This document shows, piece by piece, positions 19,101-28,300 of a stretch of 64,000 nucleotides of DNA. The notes beneath the pieces are model-generated. The model searched no databases. It was not told where the DNA came from and worked only from the letters and a program-made list of their open reading frames with translations. The stretch lies in contig JAWQJJ010000002.1 of the NCBI GenBank assembly GCA_033485155.1, positions 452,126-516,125 of the forward strand, in the 5' to 3' direction. The position numbers were made by a program, and so were the translations under genes. The DNA is from Methanomassiliicoccus sp. (GTDB lineage: Archaea; Thermoplasmatota; Thermoplasmata; Methanomassiliicoccales; Methanomassiliicoccaceae). Positions within the stretch are counted from its first letter, which is position 1. Each line of letters begins with the position of its first letter.

Positions 19101-20324
19101 GTGGATGAGATCGCAATAGAAACCGTGCTCTTGCAATTGTTCGTTCTCTTTTCCCTGGCCAAGGTGGCGGGGCTGATATGCGAGAGAGTTAAGGTCTCGC
19201 CGGTGATCGGTGAGATTTTCGCAGGTGTTATCGTGGGCAACACCTTCCTCTACCAGTCGCTCAGCATGGATCTGGACATGTCGTTGTTCAGCATTCTTGC
19301 TGAACTGGGCGTTATCTTCCTGCTGTTCGCCGTTGGCCTGGAAACGCCGTTCTCGGAGCTTCGGAAGGTCGGCAAGACGGCGACCCTCGTCGCTGTCCTG
19401 GGCGTCATAGTCCCGCTTCTTTCGGGTTTCGCCCTCATCATAGCGCTTGGTCACGGCCAGACCGAAGCGTTGTTCATAGCTGCGGCCATGGTCGCCACGA
19501 GCGTCGGCATCACCGCCCGGGTGATCAAAGATATGGACCTTACCCAGACCATCGAGTCCCGCGTGATCATCGGAGCGGCAGTCATAGACGACGTTCTGGG
19601 CATGATCGTCCTAGCCATCGTCGTAGGCATCGCCAGTGGTGGTTCCAACGGCATATTGGACATTGTCCTGGTCTCCGCGGAGGGTATTCTCTTCGTACTG
19701 CTGGTAATCTTCATCGGGTCGATACTGCTGCCAAGGGCCAGAAGAAGGTTCGAAACAAAGAAGGAAACGATCGCATGCGGGGAACAAAAACGCCACGGTC
19801 TGTCGCCGCTACCCCTGGCGGTGATCGTCTGCCTGGGCTTGTCGTTTCTAGCATCCTATGTCGGCCTGGCCGCCATCATCGGCGCGTTCCTGGCGGGCAT
19901 GGCCTTCGCTGAGTTCAAGGACAAGTGGCCGTGCGAAGAGGATTTCCATCCCATAAACGAATTCCTTGTGCCGTTCTTCTTCCTGTTCGTCGGCATATCG
20001 GTGGACCTTGCCTCGTTCGGGGAGGTGTTGCTGCTCGCGATCACCGTCACCCTGCTCGCCATCGCTACCAAGTTCATCGGTTGCGGCCTGGGAGCCCGAA
20101 GTCTGGGTGGTAAGTCGGCCACCATCATCGGCGTCGGAATGGTTCCACGGGGCGAGGTCGGCATCATCGTTGCCAGCATCGGGCTGAGCATGGCCGTCAT
20201 ATCGGCCAACATGTTCTCCGTCGTCGTCTTCATGTCGATGGCCACGACTATCGTGGCACCCCCACTGCTGACCTGGGCGTTCAGGAGGAAATTGAGAGCG
20301 AATGGCAGTTGCTCAAACGAATGA
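19101..20324 (+). CDS. Cation:proton antiporter, KefB/CPA2-like
   Basis: A 407-residue membrane protein with 11-13 helices, predicted to exchange K+ or Na+ for H+. CPA2 features include GEIFAGVIVGNTFL in the first helices, AAMVATSVGITARVI and the core VIDDVLGMIVLAIV with an Asp-Asp pair. The later GVGMVPRGEVGIIVA motif is also present. There is no C-terminal RCK domain, so regulation would come from elsewhere, perhaps the adjacent TrkA. The start used is GTG at 19101. It is divergent from trkA, with a 214-base shared promoter region. Confidence 0.88.
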   Translation: MDEIAIETVLLQLFVLFSLAKVAGLICERVKVSPVIGEIFAGVIVGNTFLYQSLSMDLDMSLFSILAELGVIFLLFAVGLETPFSELRKVGKTATLVAVLGVIVPLLSGFALIIALGHGQTEALFIAAAMVATSVGITARVIKDMDLTQTIESRVIIGAAVIDDVLGMIVLAIVVGIASGGSNGILDIVLVSAEGILFVLLVIFIGSILLPRARRRFETKKETIACGEQKRHGLSPLPLAVIVCLGLSFLASYVGLAAIIGAFLAGMAFAEFKDKWPCEEDFHPINEFLVPFFFLFVGISVDLASFGEVLLLAITVTLLAIATKFIGCGLGARSLGGKSATIIGVGMVPRGEVGIIVASIGLSMAVISANMFSVVVFMSMATTIVAPPLLTWAFRRKLRANGSCSNE

Positions 20325-20663
20325 ATGTAACTGGTGCTGATGGCATGTGCCAAACATAACATGCCGAAGGTCCGGATGAACATCGCCCAGCGCTGCCCCG
20401 GCTGGCGCATATGGCGATAGTTCATCTTCTCGGTTTTTTAATCTCGATTTCGGCTTCCTACACAAGCTTCGCTCTTACGCGTTGCTGCTATGATGAACGG
20501 CGACCTCACGGACTTGTTAAATGATGAGAGTATCTAATGGGCGGCATCAGGAGTTGGAGGACTCCCTGGATATCGTTCTTCAACTTTCTACGCCAAGTTC
20601 AACAATCGGCCCTGGTCCCGGGCACGGACCGTTTTTAATAGGCCGACTTTATCCCCCCGCTAC
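20325..20663. other. Intergenic with promoter for the downstream transporter
   Basis: No coding sequence is seen. A TATA-like TTTTTAATA at 20632-20640 lies about 24 bases before the ATG at 20664, which suggests a nearly leaderless transcript for the EamA gene. Confidence 0.5.
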
Positions 20664-21542
20664 ATGTCGGCGAGCGTGGGGCGGAACGAAGGGCTGCTGC
20701 TGATGACGGGGGCCCTTTGGGGCACAGCCTATGTGGCGATCAAGGTGGGCTTGAGCGATGGCGATCCCTATTTGTTCGCCCTGCTCCGCTTCGTCCTCGG
20801 ATCGGCGGTACTCTTCGCCTTTATCCTCTACGCCGATAAGTATGACCCCTCCCTGTTCCGGGATCGCACCATCTGGCTGGTGGGCCTGTTGAATGCGCTG
20901 TGCATCGCCCTGCAGAACGTGGGTATGACCATGACCTCGGCCACCAACGCCGTGTTACTGTTCAACATCAATGTCGGCTTCGTGGCCATTCTCGCGGCGG
21001 TGATACTGAAGGACAAGCTGGCCCGTTTGGTCCTGATAGGTCTGTTCACCGGCATGGTCGGCGTGCTCCTAATATCCACCAACGGGGACCTATCGACCAT
21101 CTACAGTGGCACCTTCCAGGGAAACCTGCTCGTCTTGCTCTCTGGAGTGGTATGGGCCTTCTGCACTGTGTACCTCAAGCGGGTCCTTGACCGGGGAAAG
21201 GACGTGACTATGGTCACAGGGGCCATGTTCCTGATGTCCGTGGTGTTCCTCCTGCCCATGACCGCGGCCTTTACCACCAGCTACGCTATGGATGGGGTGG
21301 CGTGGTTGTCTGTGGTCTGGACCGGCGTGGTCTGCACCGGCATCGCTTACTTGACATACAACATCGGGCTCCGGCGCGTGAGCGTCACTGTCGCTACAAT
21401 CCTCCTCCTGTCCGAGGTGGTCTTCGCCATGCTCTTCGCCCTCCTGTTCCTCGGAGAGGTTCCCACAGGCTCCATCGCTCTGGGAGGTGGGCTGATAGTC
21501 CTCTCCGTGGTCCTCATCTCGATGGCAGGTCGCCCGGCCTGA
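20664..21542 (+). CDS. EamA/DMT-family transporter
   Basis: A 292-residue integral membrane protein with ten hydrophobic helices arranged as two EamA repeats. Typical segments are LLLMTGALWGTAYVAIK at the N-terminus and WAFCTVYLKR at the start of the second repeat. Members export amino acids or metabolites; the substrate cannot be read here. It is the last chromosomal gene before the left end of the genomic island at 21770. Confidence 0.88.
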   Translation: MSASVGRNEGLLLMTGALWGTAYVAIKVGLSDGDPYLFALLRFVLGSAVLFAFILYADKYDPSLFRDRTIWLVGLLNALCIALQNVGMTMTSATNAVLLFNINVGFVAILAAVILKDKLARLVLIGLFTGMVGVLLISTNGDLSTIYSGTFQGNLLVLLSGVVWAFCTVYLKRVLDRGKDVTMVTGAMFLMSVVFLLPMTAAFTTSYAMDGVAWLSVVWTGVVCTGIAYLTYNIGLRRVSVTVATILLLSEVVFAMLFALLFLGEVPTGSIALGGGLIVLSVVLISMAGRPA

Positions 21543-21769
21543 GGTACTGACATAGGGAACGCTCGGCCCTCAATACCGCAGGCTATGGGGCGTACCGTAT
21601 CTCGAGATTCTACTCGCTCTAAGCCACCGGGGATCCGACGATCGGTGAAGGAATATTGCTGTAAAAAGCCGCTTCTCAGTGACCAAGACAGATACGCGTC
21701 GATGGTTACTTTCAAAAGCTAACATGTGGCGAACGTTAAGCCCATACATCAATGCCAGAAAGTGAAAGA

Positions 21770-21836
21770 TGTAAGGGAAAAGTGGTGCAGGGGATGCGAT
21801 TTGAACACACGAACCACTAAGGACAAGACCCTCAAT
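21770..21836 (-). repeat. Distal attachment repeat of the island (displaced 3' part of tRNA-Leu)
   Basis: Identical over 67 bases to 41125-41191. It contains the tRNA from the anticodon loop to CCA plus a short T-rich 3' flank. Imperfect similarity extends leftward to about 21748 (ATCAATGCCAG shared). The 5' half of the tRNA is absent, so it is not a functional tRNA gene. Confidence 0.93.
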
Positions 21837-21918
21837 TTCGGCTAGCATCCAGATTATTTTGACAGAAAACCGCATATTTAAGGGTTTTTAGGGCTTTTTT
21901 GCAGTATTTTTTTAGTGT

Positions 21919-21944
21919 ACCGAAAATAATATATACTTTTCGGT
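21919..21944. promoter_or_regulatory. Perfect 8-bp inverted repeat around a TATA-like core
   Basis: ACCGAAAA (21919-21926) and TTTTCGGT (21937-21944) flank TAATATATAC. A palindrome around a TATA-like element near the island edge could be an operator for an island regulator. No adjacent start codon uses it clearly. Confidence 0.35.
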
Positions 21945-22312
21945 TTGACATTTTCACTCGCTCGCTAACAAGATAGATGTATGCTCATGATCATCCGGCG
22001 CATTGATGGAAATGGCAAAAGTTCATGCGTTGATAAAGTCAGAAATGAACTGAAAGTGACGGTGCGCTCTAGCTTAATGAGTTTTGATTTAACTCTCGTC
22101 GCGTAATTTATCGGAAGGCGTTTTCGTCACAACGAACAAAACGACTCCTCATTTTTAATTGGGGGACTAAACTACCACTTTCGACCCTGCCAATCCGGGT
22201 GGAGAGATCCTAACCGCTAGCTCTCAGAAAGCGAGAGATCAGTCAGATTAGCCTAGGGCTTTGCCACCGTGGAAGATGTGAGTCGTAACTTTTTGTAGCA
22301 ACCTATGACGCA
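21945..22312. other. Leader region of the PAS kinase with possible RNA structure
   Basis: No gene is seen. Between 22197 and 22268, GGGTGG and CCACC could close an outer stem around the hairpin CTCTC-AGAAAGC-GAGAG (22221-22237). I do not recognise a riboswitch class. The kinase frame has a stop at 22286-22288, so its missing PAS half is not encoded here in frame. Confidence 0.3.
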
Positions 22313-24031
22313 ATGGAGTCGGTGAGGGGGGATCGAGCCTTAGTTCTAGACCCTTTGCTTGAGAGAGCCATCCGTGAACGGACAGACGAGAGCATGGTCA
22401 CTGCCGAGCTGACCTTCAAGCGCAAGAATGGCACTACATTCCCTGGAGAGATAACCTCGAGTACATTTGTAGACGCCGATGGCACCCTGAGCACCACGGT
22501 TTCAGTAAGGGACATTACCGAGCGCAAGCAAATGGAGGAGAGACTGGCGGAGAATGAAAAGGCGGCACGCAGGCGCGCTGAGGAGCTCGAGACGCTCATG
22601 AACACCTTGCCGGTCGGAATATGGGTAGCAAACGATAACAGGTGTGAGTCAATCACCGGCAACAGGGAAGCATTGGAAATGACCGGTATCGATGTGGACG
22701 AAGAGGTTTCGAGAAGGAGCTTGTCGTGTAAACAATGGACAGCTCCAATAAGGTTTTTCCGCGATGGAGTGGAGCTCAAGCCGGAAGAGCTCCCTCTGCA
22801 GATGGCTGCAATGAGAGGTGTGGAGAGCCATGGTATCGAGCTGGAGACTCTCCTACTAGATGGCAGGAGGGCTTTTACGCTTGGCGACACAAGGCCTTTG
22901 TTCGACGAGGATGGAAACGTCAGAGGGGCCATCTCGGCTTTCGTCGACATCACCGAGCGTAAGAGATACGAGGCGGATTTGCTCAATGCCAAGACCGAGT
23001 GGGAACAGACGTTCGATCACATCCCCGACCTTATCGCCATTTTGGACAATAAACACAATATTGTGCGAGCCAACAAGGCGATGCTACAGCGCTTGGGCTC
23101 GCCGAGCCCCGATCGATATGTGGGCCTGAAATGCTACCGGTGTGTTCACGGAACCGATTCCCCTCCAGCCTTCTGCCCCCATGCTCTCACCTTGGCCGAT
23201 GGTCAGGAGCACCGGGCTGAGATCCATGAGGAGGGGTTGGGCGGATACTTCCTGGTGAGCACGACCCCTATATTCGACAACCAAGGTGAGTTGAAGGGGA
23301 CCGTGCACGTCGCCAGGGACATTACTGATCTGAGGAGAACAGAGGCGAACCTAAAACGTTCCAATGCCGAGCTGCAGCAGTTCGCATACATCGCCTCGCA
23401 CGACCTGCAGGAACCGTTGCGCATGGTGACATCGTACCTCGCTCTAATGAACAAGAAGTTCGGTGACGAGCTTTCACCGCAAGCGAAGGAGTACATGAGC
23501 TTCGCCGTCGACGGCTCGACGAGGATGAAGGAGCTCATCGACGATCTTCTAGCGTACTCGCGCATCGACTCGAAATCGATCGTGCTGGAAGAGATTAACA
23601 TGAATGATGAGGCGAAAACGGTGGAAGAGGACCTCCACGTGATGATAAAGGAAACCAGAGCAGAAGTCATCATCGATCCTCTTCCGAACATCCGGGGAGA
23701 CAAAACACAGATGAAGCAACTGCTGACGAATCTCATCTCCAACGCCATCAAGTTCCGCCGACCCGGCTTCAAGCCAAGGGTCGAGGTCTCGGCCGTCACC
23801 TACGAGAATGAGGTTGTCTTCTCGGTCGAGGACAACGGCATCGGCATCGATCCGGAGTACGCGGACAAGTTGTTCAAGATGTTCTCTCGATTGCACACTA
23901 GGGAAGAGTACCCGGGGACAGGAATTGGTCTAGCGGTGGCGAAAAAGATTGTCGAACGGCACGGCGGCCGCATATGGTTCGAGAGCGAACCAGGAAAGGG
24001 AACGACGTTCTTCTTCACCATACCGGCGTGA
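22313..24031 (+). CDS. PAS-domain sensor histidine kinase, N-terminus clipped
   Basis: A 572-residue cytoplasmic kinase without membrane segments. It opens in the middle of a PAS domain (KRKNGTTFPGEITSS ... VSVRDITERKQ). Two more PAS domains follow (about 85-220 and 225-340), the last with a Cys cluster CYRCVHG...FCPH. The phospho-acceptor motif is SHDLQEPLR with H363. The ATPase domain has NLISNAIKF, DNGIGID and GTGIGLAV, so it should be active. The frame is closed only nine codons upstream of the ATG, so the first PAS half has been lost or was never present. It faces the degenerate receiver-kinase gene at 24732 and shares motifs with it. Confidence 0.88.
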   Translation: MESVRGDRALVLDPLLERAIRERTDESMVTAELTFKRKNGTTFPGEITSSTFVDADGTLSTTVSVRDITERKQMEERLAENEKAARRRAEELETLMNTLPVGIWVANDNRCESITGNREALEMTGIDVDEEVSRRSLSCKQWTAPIRFFRDGVELKPEELPLQMAAMRGVESHGIELETLLLDGRRAFTLGDTRPLFDEDGNVRGAISAFVDITERKRYEADLLNAKTEWEQTFDHIPDLIAILDNKHNIVRANKAMLQRLGSPSPDRYVGLKCYRCVHGTDSPPAFCPHALTLADGQEHRAEIHEEGLGGYFLVSTTPIFDNQGELKGTVHVARDITDLRRTEANLKRSNAELQQFAYIASHDLQEPLRMVTSYLALMNKKFGDELSPQAKEYMSFAVDGSTRMKELIDDLLAYSRIDSKSIVLEEINMNDEAKTVEEDLHVMIKETRAEVIIDPLPNIRGDKTQMKQLLTNLISNAIKFRRPGFKPRVEVSAVTYENEVVFSVEDNGIGIDPEYADKLFKMFSRLHTREEYPGTGIGLAVAKKIVERHGGRIWFESEPGKGTTFFFTIPA

Positions 24032-24351
24032 TATACGTATATTCCGAGCCCTGGACCTCAGTAACCTCAGTAAATTGATAGTATGAGCATCAAACACCGA
24101 CGGACGGCCCAGAGGCGATCGCTTTCCCCCATTCATAGCCTTCCGAGCGATTCTCGATAAATTGCCCAACCGATCATGCCTTTGGTGAACCCGAACGGTT
24201 ACGAGTCTACCTATATTCACACCACTACTTTTTGACAAACATACCAAATCTTGTTTTCAACATCTGCATTTGCTCAACATAGACTCCGAGATCATTAGGT
24301 TCGTCCCTCACGTCATGGGATGTCGACCACCATGGTCTCCTTTCACACCGC
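24032..24351. other. Intergenic, nothing recognised
   Basis: About 320 bases between the PAS kinase and the convergent small gene. No convincing coding sequence or RNA is visible. Confidence 0.4.
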
Positions 24352-24585
24352 CTACGAGCGCTTCAAGCGCTCGATAAGAGTGGCGTATCCATACTCGGTC
24401 ATGCCGGCCAACCATTCGTGGAGATCAGCTTTGTCGTGTTTCACCGATGAGGAGTTCTGCATATCGTACATCAAGGTCGGGACATCCCACTCCTTCTCGG
24501 CAATCAAATCCATCGCATACTTGATCTGGTCCTCGGTTACCATCGTTTTCACCATCTGCCCATGTAATGTGGGAATCGGAGCCAT
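24352..24585 (-). CDS. Small hypothetical protein
   Basis: A 77-residue, mostly helical, soluble protein without a recognised family. The amino-acid composition (EDQIKYAMDLIAEKEWDVP) is protein-like, and the frame does not mirror a better gene on the other strand. Translation may start at the first Met or at Met11 (MVKTMVTED). It lies between the two kinase genes of the island. Confidence 0.5.
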   Translation of the reverse strand: MAPIPTLHGQMVKTMVTEDQIKYAMDLIAEKEWDVPTLMYDMQNSSSVKHDKADLHEWLAGMTEYGYATLIERLKRS

Positions 24586-24731
24586 AAATAGCCCGAGGTT
24601 GGGACCTGCACTCGAAATATTACCAATCCACGATCAGCTCATGTACTCACTAAGAGACTGCCTCGCTCCATCTGCCGATTTCTCCTCTGGTATTGTCTTA
24701 TAGTAACACGAGTACGGGCGTAATTCTACCA

Positions 24732-25889
24732 TTAACCTGGATACTCCTTGGGTATGGTGAAGTAGGTTGCCGTTCCTTTTTCCGCCACCGAGACGATCTT
24801 CATTATGCCACCATGCCTTTCTACGACCCTCTTGCTTATAATCAGCTTGATGCCAGCACCAGGGTGTTCCTTGGCAGCGACTCCGGCGAACATACTATTA
24901 AAGTCGCCACTAACCAGGTCTTGCAGTGACTCTGGTGTCCCTGTGCCGTTGTCCTTTACGGAGAATGCCCATACCTTTGGGTCTTCGCGAGTAGAAACAC
25001 GGATCTGCAGAGGCCCTTTCCCTCTGAACCTTATTGCCGTATCGATCAAGTTGCGAAGCAGAAGCGTTATCTGCGACCTGTCACCGATTATCGTCGGCAG
25101 GGGATCATGGGTCACCGCGGCCCCTGTTCGATCGATAAGTGACCTAAGCTCATCAAGTGCAGTGAGGAGGGCCTCCTCCACGCTAAACCGCTCGAACGGC
25201 CGTCCTTCCACGACGACCCTGGAGAAGCCGAAGAGGTCATCAATGATCCCTCGCATCGTTGTAGCACTCTCCTGAGCGATGTTGTAACCCTCCGTGGATT
25301 TAGCTGGTGGCCGCTGGGCGAGGTCTGACTTAAAAAGCTGGAGTTGCTCCAACACCGAGTCCAGAAGATGGCTGAGGTCGTTGGCGGCCACGTATGTGAA
25401 CTGCTCGACGTCGGTGCTTGATCTGCTCAAGCCGAACTTAATCGCTTTCTGCTCCTCCACCAGCATCTTCCGTTCAATGGCGTAGCGGATGGAGCGGACT
25501 AACACCTCACCATTTATGGTTTCCTTGAACAAGTAATCCTGAGCGCCATAACGAATTGCCTTCAGGGCTAAGTCCTTGTCCTGGTTTTCAGTCAGAACGA
25601 TGATGGGGATTGTGGCCGAGTAGTCGCGGACGACCTCAAAAGTATCGTAACCATGACTATACGGCAGGTAAAGATCCATGATAATGATATCGGCCCCTTG
25701 GTTGATGAGAGAAAGGCCCATGTCTAGATCAGTGGCGATTTTTACTGAAATATTCTCTCCGGAGAGCATCCGCTTGATCGAATCCATGTCCTCGTCGCTC
25801 TGGTCGATGAGCAATAGTGTCAATGATTCCGGCTCGCGCCAAGCCGCGATTGTATCCTCAATTGGGGCCGATTGCCCAGTACGCCTCAT
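24732..25889 (-). CDS. Response-regulator receiver domain fused to a degenerate histidine kinase
   Basis: A 385-residue protein. The receiver domain (about 24-140) looks functional, with D29, phospho-acceptor D72 in MDLYLP, T100 and K122. It is followed by a kinase-like part. At the H-box position the sequence is AANDLSHLL with Asn170 in place of His. The N-box reads NLIDTAIRF, with Thr284 replacing the Mg-binding Asn. The second glycine box is GAGIKLII. DNGTG is kept. It therefore probably cannot autophosphorylate and may act as a phospho-controlled partner or competitor of the intact kinase nearby. The degeneracy is seen; the role is inference. Confidence 0.85.
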   Translation of the reverse strand: MRRTGQSAPIEDTIAAWREPESLTLLLIDQSDEDMDSIKRMLSGENISVKIATDLDMGLSLINQGADIIIMDLYLPYSHGYDTFEVVRDYSATIPIIVLTENQDKDLALKAIRYGAQDYLFKETINGEVLVRSIRYAIERKMLVEEQKAIKFGLSRSSTDVEQFTYVAANDLSHLLDSVLEQLQLFKSDLAQRPPAKSTEGYNIAQESATTMRGIIDDLFGFSRVVVEGRPFERFSVEEALLTALDELRSLIDRTGAAVTHDPLPTIIGDRSQITLLLRNLIDTAIRFRGKGPLQIRVSTREDPKVWAFSVKDNGTGTPESLQDLVSGDFNSMFAGVAAKEHPGAGIKLIISKRVVERHGGIMKIVSVAEKGTATYFTIPKEYPG

Positions 25890-26397
25890 GACAGCTCAGC
25901 CCGTCGTTTCAATAAGCTCGTGGGACGTCCCTTGGGATCATCGATTCGTTCCTGAGTTGCCCACAGGTTGGGTACAATCCTCGCCAGTTTTCTTTCGGAC
26001 ACTCACTTACCACCCCTTTTACGACGGAAGACTTCCCAGTGCCACCTGGCACATGACATATACTAGTTCACTCGACCCAGTATTTAGCCATGCCCCGCTC
26101 AGATACTGAAAATATGTGCCGAAAGGGGTCTCAGAGTTGTCATGTGATGACCATATCCCGAGCGGCTCTTCAAGACCATTGTAGGGAGCCCTTGCTCTTT
26201 AGTTAAAAGGAACCTCAGTATGAGACATGAGGAATCCAGAACGATCGCCTAACGCGGAACCCTTGGGAGAACATTGTTGGATAGAACTGATGAATATATT
26301 ACCGTGCTAACTTGAATATTGAATCTGATTACTCGGAGGACGGCGGCCCCCTATAACCTTAGAGTTCCTCTGCTTCCGCAGAGAAAAGTCGTCTCTT
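25890..26397. other. Intergenic, nothing recognised
   Basis: About 500 bases upstream of the receiver-kinase gene. It must contain that gene's promoter. I find no coding sequence with a plausible start and no RNA. Confidence 0.4.
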
Positions 26398-26652
26398 CTA
26401 GAGAGAATATCCATACTTCCGTCTTGATGAGTATGCCCCCGGCAACCTAAGAAACTGCTCAGCATCCTGTTTGGTCACGTTGGCCACGCTCCTCACCTTC
26501 TTCCCATTCCGCAGAAGAACATAGGGAATGCCTGGCAAGGGACATATATAGATACCATTGATAGCCAGGGTGCCAGCCTTGTCCAGTACGCGTAACGCCT
26601 CCTGAACCAACCGGCCAGTAGGAGCGAAGATTTTTGCCGCCTCAATCTTCTC
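26398..26652 (-). pseudogene. C-terminal fragment of a zinc-type alcohol dehydrogenase
   Basis: The minus strand encodes a piece that matches the late part of a zinc-dependent alcohol dehydrogenase: KIEAAKIFAPTGRLVQEALRVL, then GTLAINGIY and VRSVANVTKQDAEQFLRL. The zinc-binding N-terminal domain and the first part of the Rossmann fold are missing, and the end (GAYSSRRKYGYSL) departs from the family. It is a relic of a larger gene, probably not functional. Confidence 0.6.
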
Positions 26653-26718
26653 AGGAGACTATTGATTAACCGGATCGAGAAAGCCAGCGGCTCCCTGACT
26701 CTCCCTCAGACCTCGGTC

Positions 26719-26842
26719 CCCAGCATTGCGTCGACGACCAGATCATGCTCTTTAAGGCACCTTTCCAGGATGTCTAGCTCTGTTGTGTCGGCCGAGCCAT
26801 CATCGCCGGACATGAGGATAACGTCCTTGGATGCAATTTATA
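26719..26842 (-). pseudogene. Possible fragment of an NAD(P)H-hydrate epimerase (YjeF_N-like) domain
   Basis: A minus-strand frame ending in TGA at about 26719 reads DVILMSGDDGSAD and then LKEHDLVVDAMLGTEV. The VVDAMLGT element resembles the VDALLGTG motif of YjeF N-terminal domains. No start or remainder is present. The call is weak and rests on one motif. Confidence 0.25.
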
Positions 26843-27088
26843 AGGATCTGAGACCTCTTGGGCAGCCTGTCAGGGTCGTCCTCATAAGACCATATAATGG
26901 TTCGGTCTACACGAAGAAAGACTGGTCATTATACGTAACATAGAATTAATCACTGGAGAGAGCGATGAAATCACATAAGGCACCAGCATCTAATTCGATT
27001 CGGCGATCCCGCTCGTAGCTCACCGGTAAGATTTTTAACACTGTTAAAGTTGGACAAGCCTTATCGTTGCGGGTCCTGTGAGTAGGCC

Positions 27089-27370
27089 GTGAACAAAATG
27101 GAGACAACCGCATCTATTCACAAGGACGCATGGATCAAGGATGTAGACAGCAAGCTGAGCGGAGCATCATACCCGATGGACCGCAGCGTTGCCGAGCAGA
27201 AGCTCAAGGGCTTGAACATCGACGGCGACGACGCCACCAAGTTCTTCGGCAACATGGCGTGGCCGGCGAGCAGCCACGATGATCTCGTGGACAAGTTGCA
27301 GCGGGCAAAGACGGGCGGAGCGGCGCCGGAGCACAACCCGGCTAAGAACACGCCTACGCGGACTGTTTAA
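27089..27370 (+). CDS. Small hypothetical protein, DUF2795-like C-terminal half
   Basis: A 93-residue soluble protein. The segment AEQKLKGLNIDGDD and the later WPASSHDDLVDKLQRA resemble the short helical DUF2795 fold, which is common as a small stand-alone protein in archaea. Translation may begin at GTG 27089 or at ATG 27098 (METTASIHKD). The C-terminal tail is polar and probably disordered. It has its own A/T-rich upstream region with a TATA-like TTTTTAACA near 27032. Confidence 0.6.
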   Translation: MNKMETTASIHKDAWIKDVDSKLSGASYPMDRSVAEQKLKGLNIDGDDATKFFGNMAWPASSHDDLVDKLQRAKTGGAAPEHNPAKNTPTRTV

Positions 27371-27799
27371 TACGTTCAAAGCTTTAGAAAACCAAACCCT
27401 TTCTTATTTTTTTTACTCGACGACCAGCCTAGATAATGTATCGATAAGGTTCTCGACGAAGCGATCTGATGTGTACTCTTCGGATCCGATATTGTTTACA
27501 TCTAATCCCCATAGCCAGATAATCGAAATGCTGCCCGTTCCAATAGCTTAGTTGACCAACTTAATACCGGTGTATTAGCTGAGGCTTTGTCAAAATGATC
27601 ATGGGGGGAAGAAGGACATGAGAATGATGTTTTGTTAGGTCACTGCATCAACTTGCATCAGAGAGGGCGCCCGATTAATCAGTTGATGCATATAGAATTC
27701 GAGCGGTCGGAAAATCTAATGGTGAGGGGCCATACTACCGATCCAGGGAACTCGCTTATTAATATCTCCTTCTTCTCTTCATATATGGGAGGTGGACGT
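27371..27799. other. Intergenic, nothing recognised
   Basis: An A/T-rich stretch before the small acidic gene. It contains T-runs just after the preceding stop (27400-27415) that could end transcription. No coding sequence is supported. Confidence 0.4.
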
Positions 27800-28057
27800 T
27801 TGACTAAGAAGAGGCGTATGAAACCAGAGAATGATCCCGAAAAATTTTCCGATGCCGAGGACAAGGAGCCAGATGATATCTATAATGAAGAGGCCAGGCA
27901 GGAACTGCTCGAGGACGATGAGATCACCGCCACGGAGGAGGGGTTCATGCGTGGCTGGGACGGTACGGTGGAGGGCGGAAAGAAGGAGAAGAAGGCCGAC
28001 GACCATCGGGACAGCGTATCGGTCGATTTGGTCAAGGAACAGTACAAAGAGGATTAG
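27800..28057 (+). CDS. Small acidic hypothetical protein
   Basis: An 85-residue, very charged, soluble protein. I choose the TTG at 27800 because a strong GGAGGTG ribosome binding site lies a few bases upstream. The longer frame upstream lacks coding character. The core (ARQELLEDDEITATEEGFMRG) followed by a lysine-rich linker looks like a short archaeal protein family of unknown role. No domain is assigned. Confidence 0.6.
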   Translation: MTKKRRMKPENDPEKFSDAEDKEPDDIYNEEARQELLEDDEITATEEGFMRGWDGTVEGGKKEKKADDHRDSVSVDLVKEQYKED

Positions 28058-28300
28058 CCGCTGAAATGATAGATAACCTCTCAGTAAAAGAGGAAGCAAG
28101 GAGGGGAGGCTCCGTATTCAGACTATCCAAGATGCTCAGAAAAGCTGGAAAATTACGCTGTTCCTCACCGCCCCTGGACGCACCTATCTGGCCTGGCCAG
28201 ATGTTTGATTTTTCATAATCCTCGAGATTGGCATGGCTTCGACGATATCCAAATACGGGGAGCCGCCGATATCTTCTCACGATGCTTATAATGAATGGGG

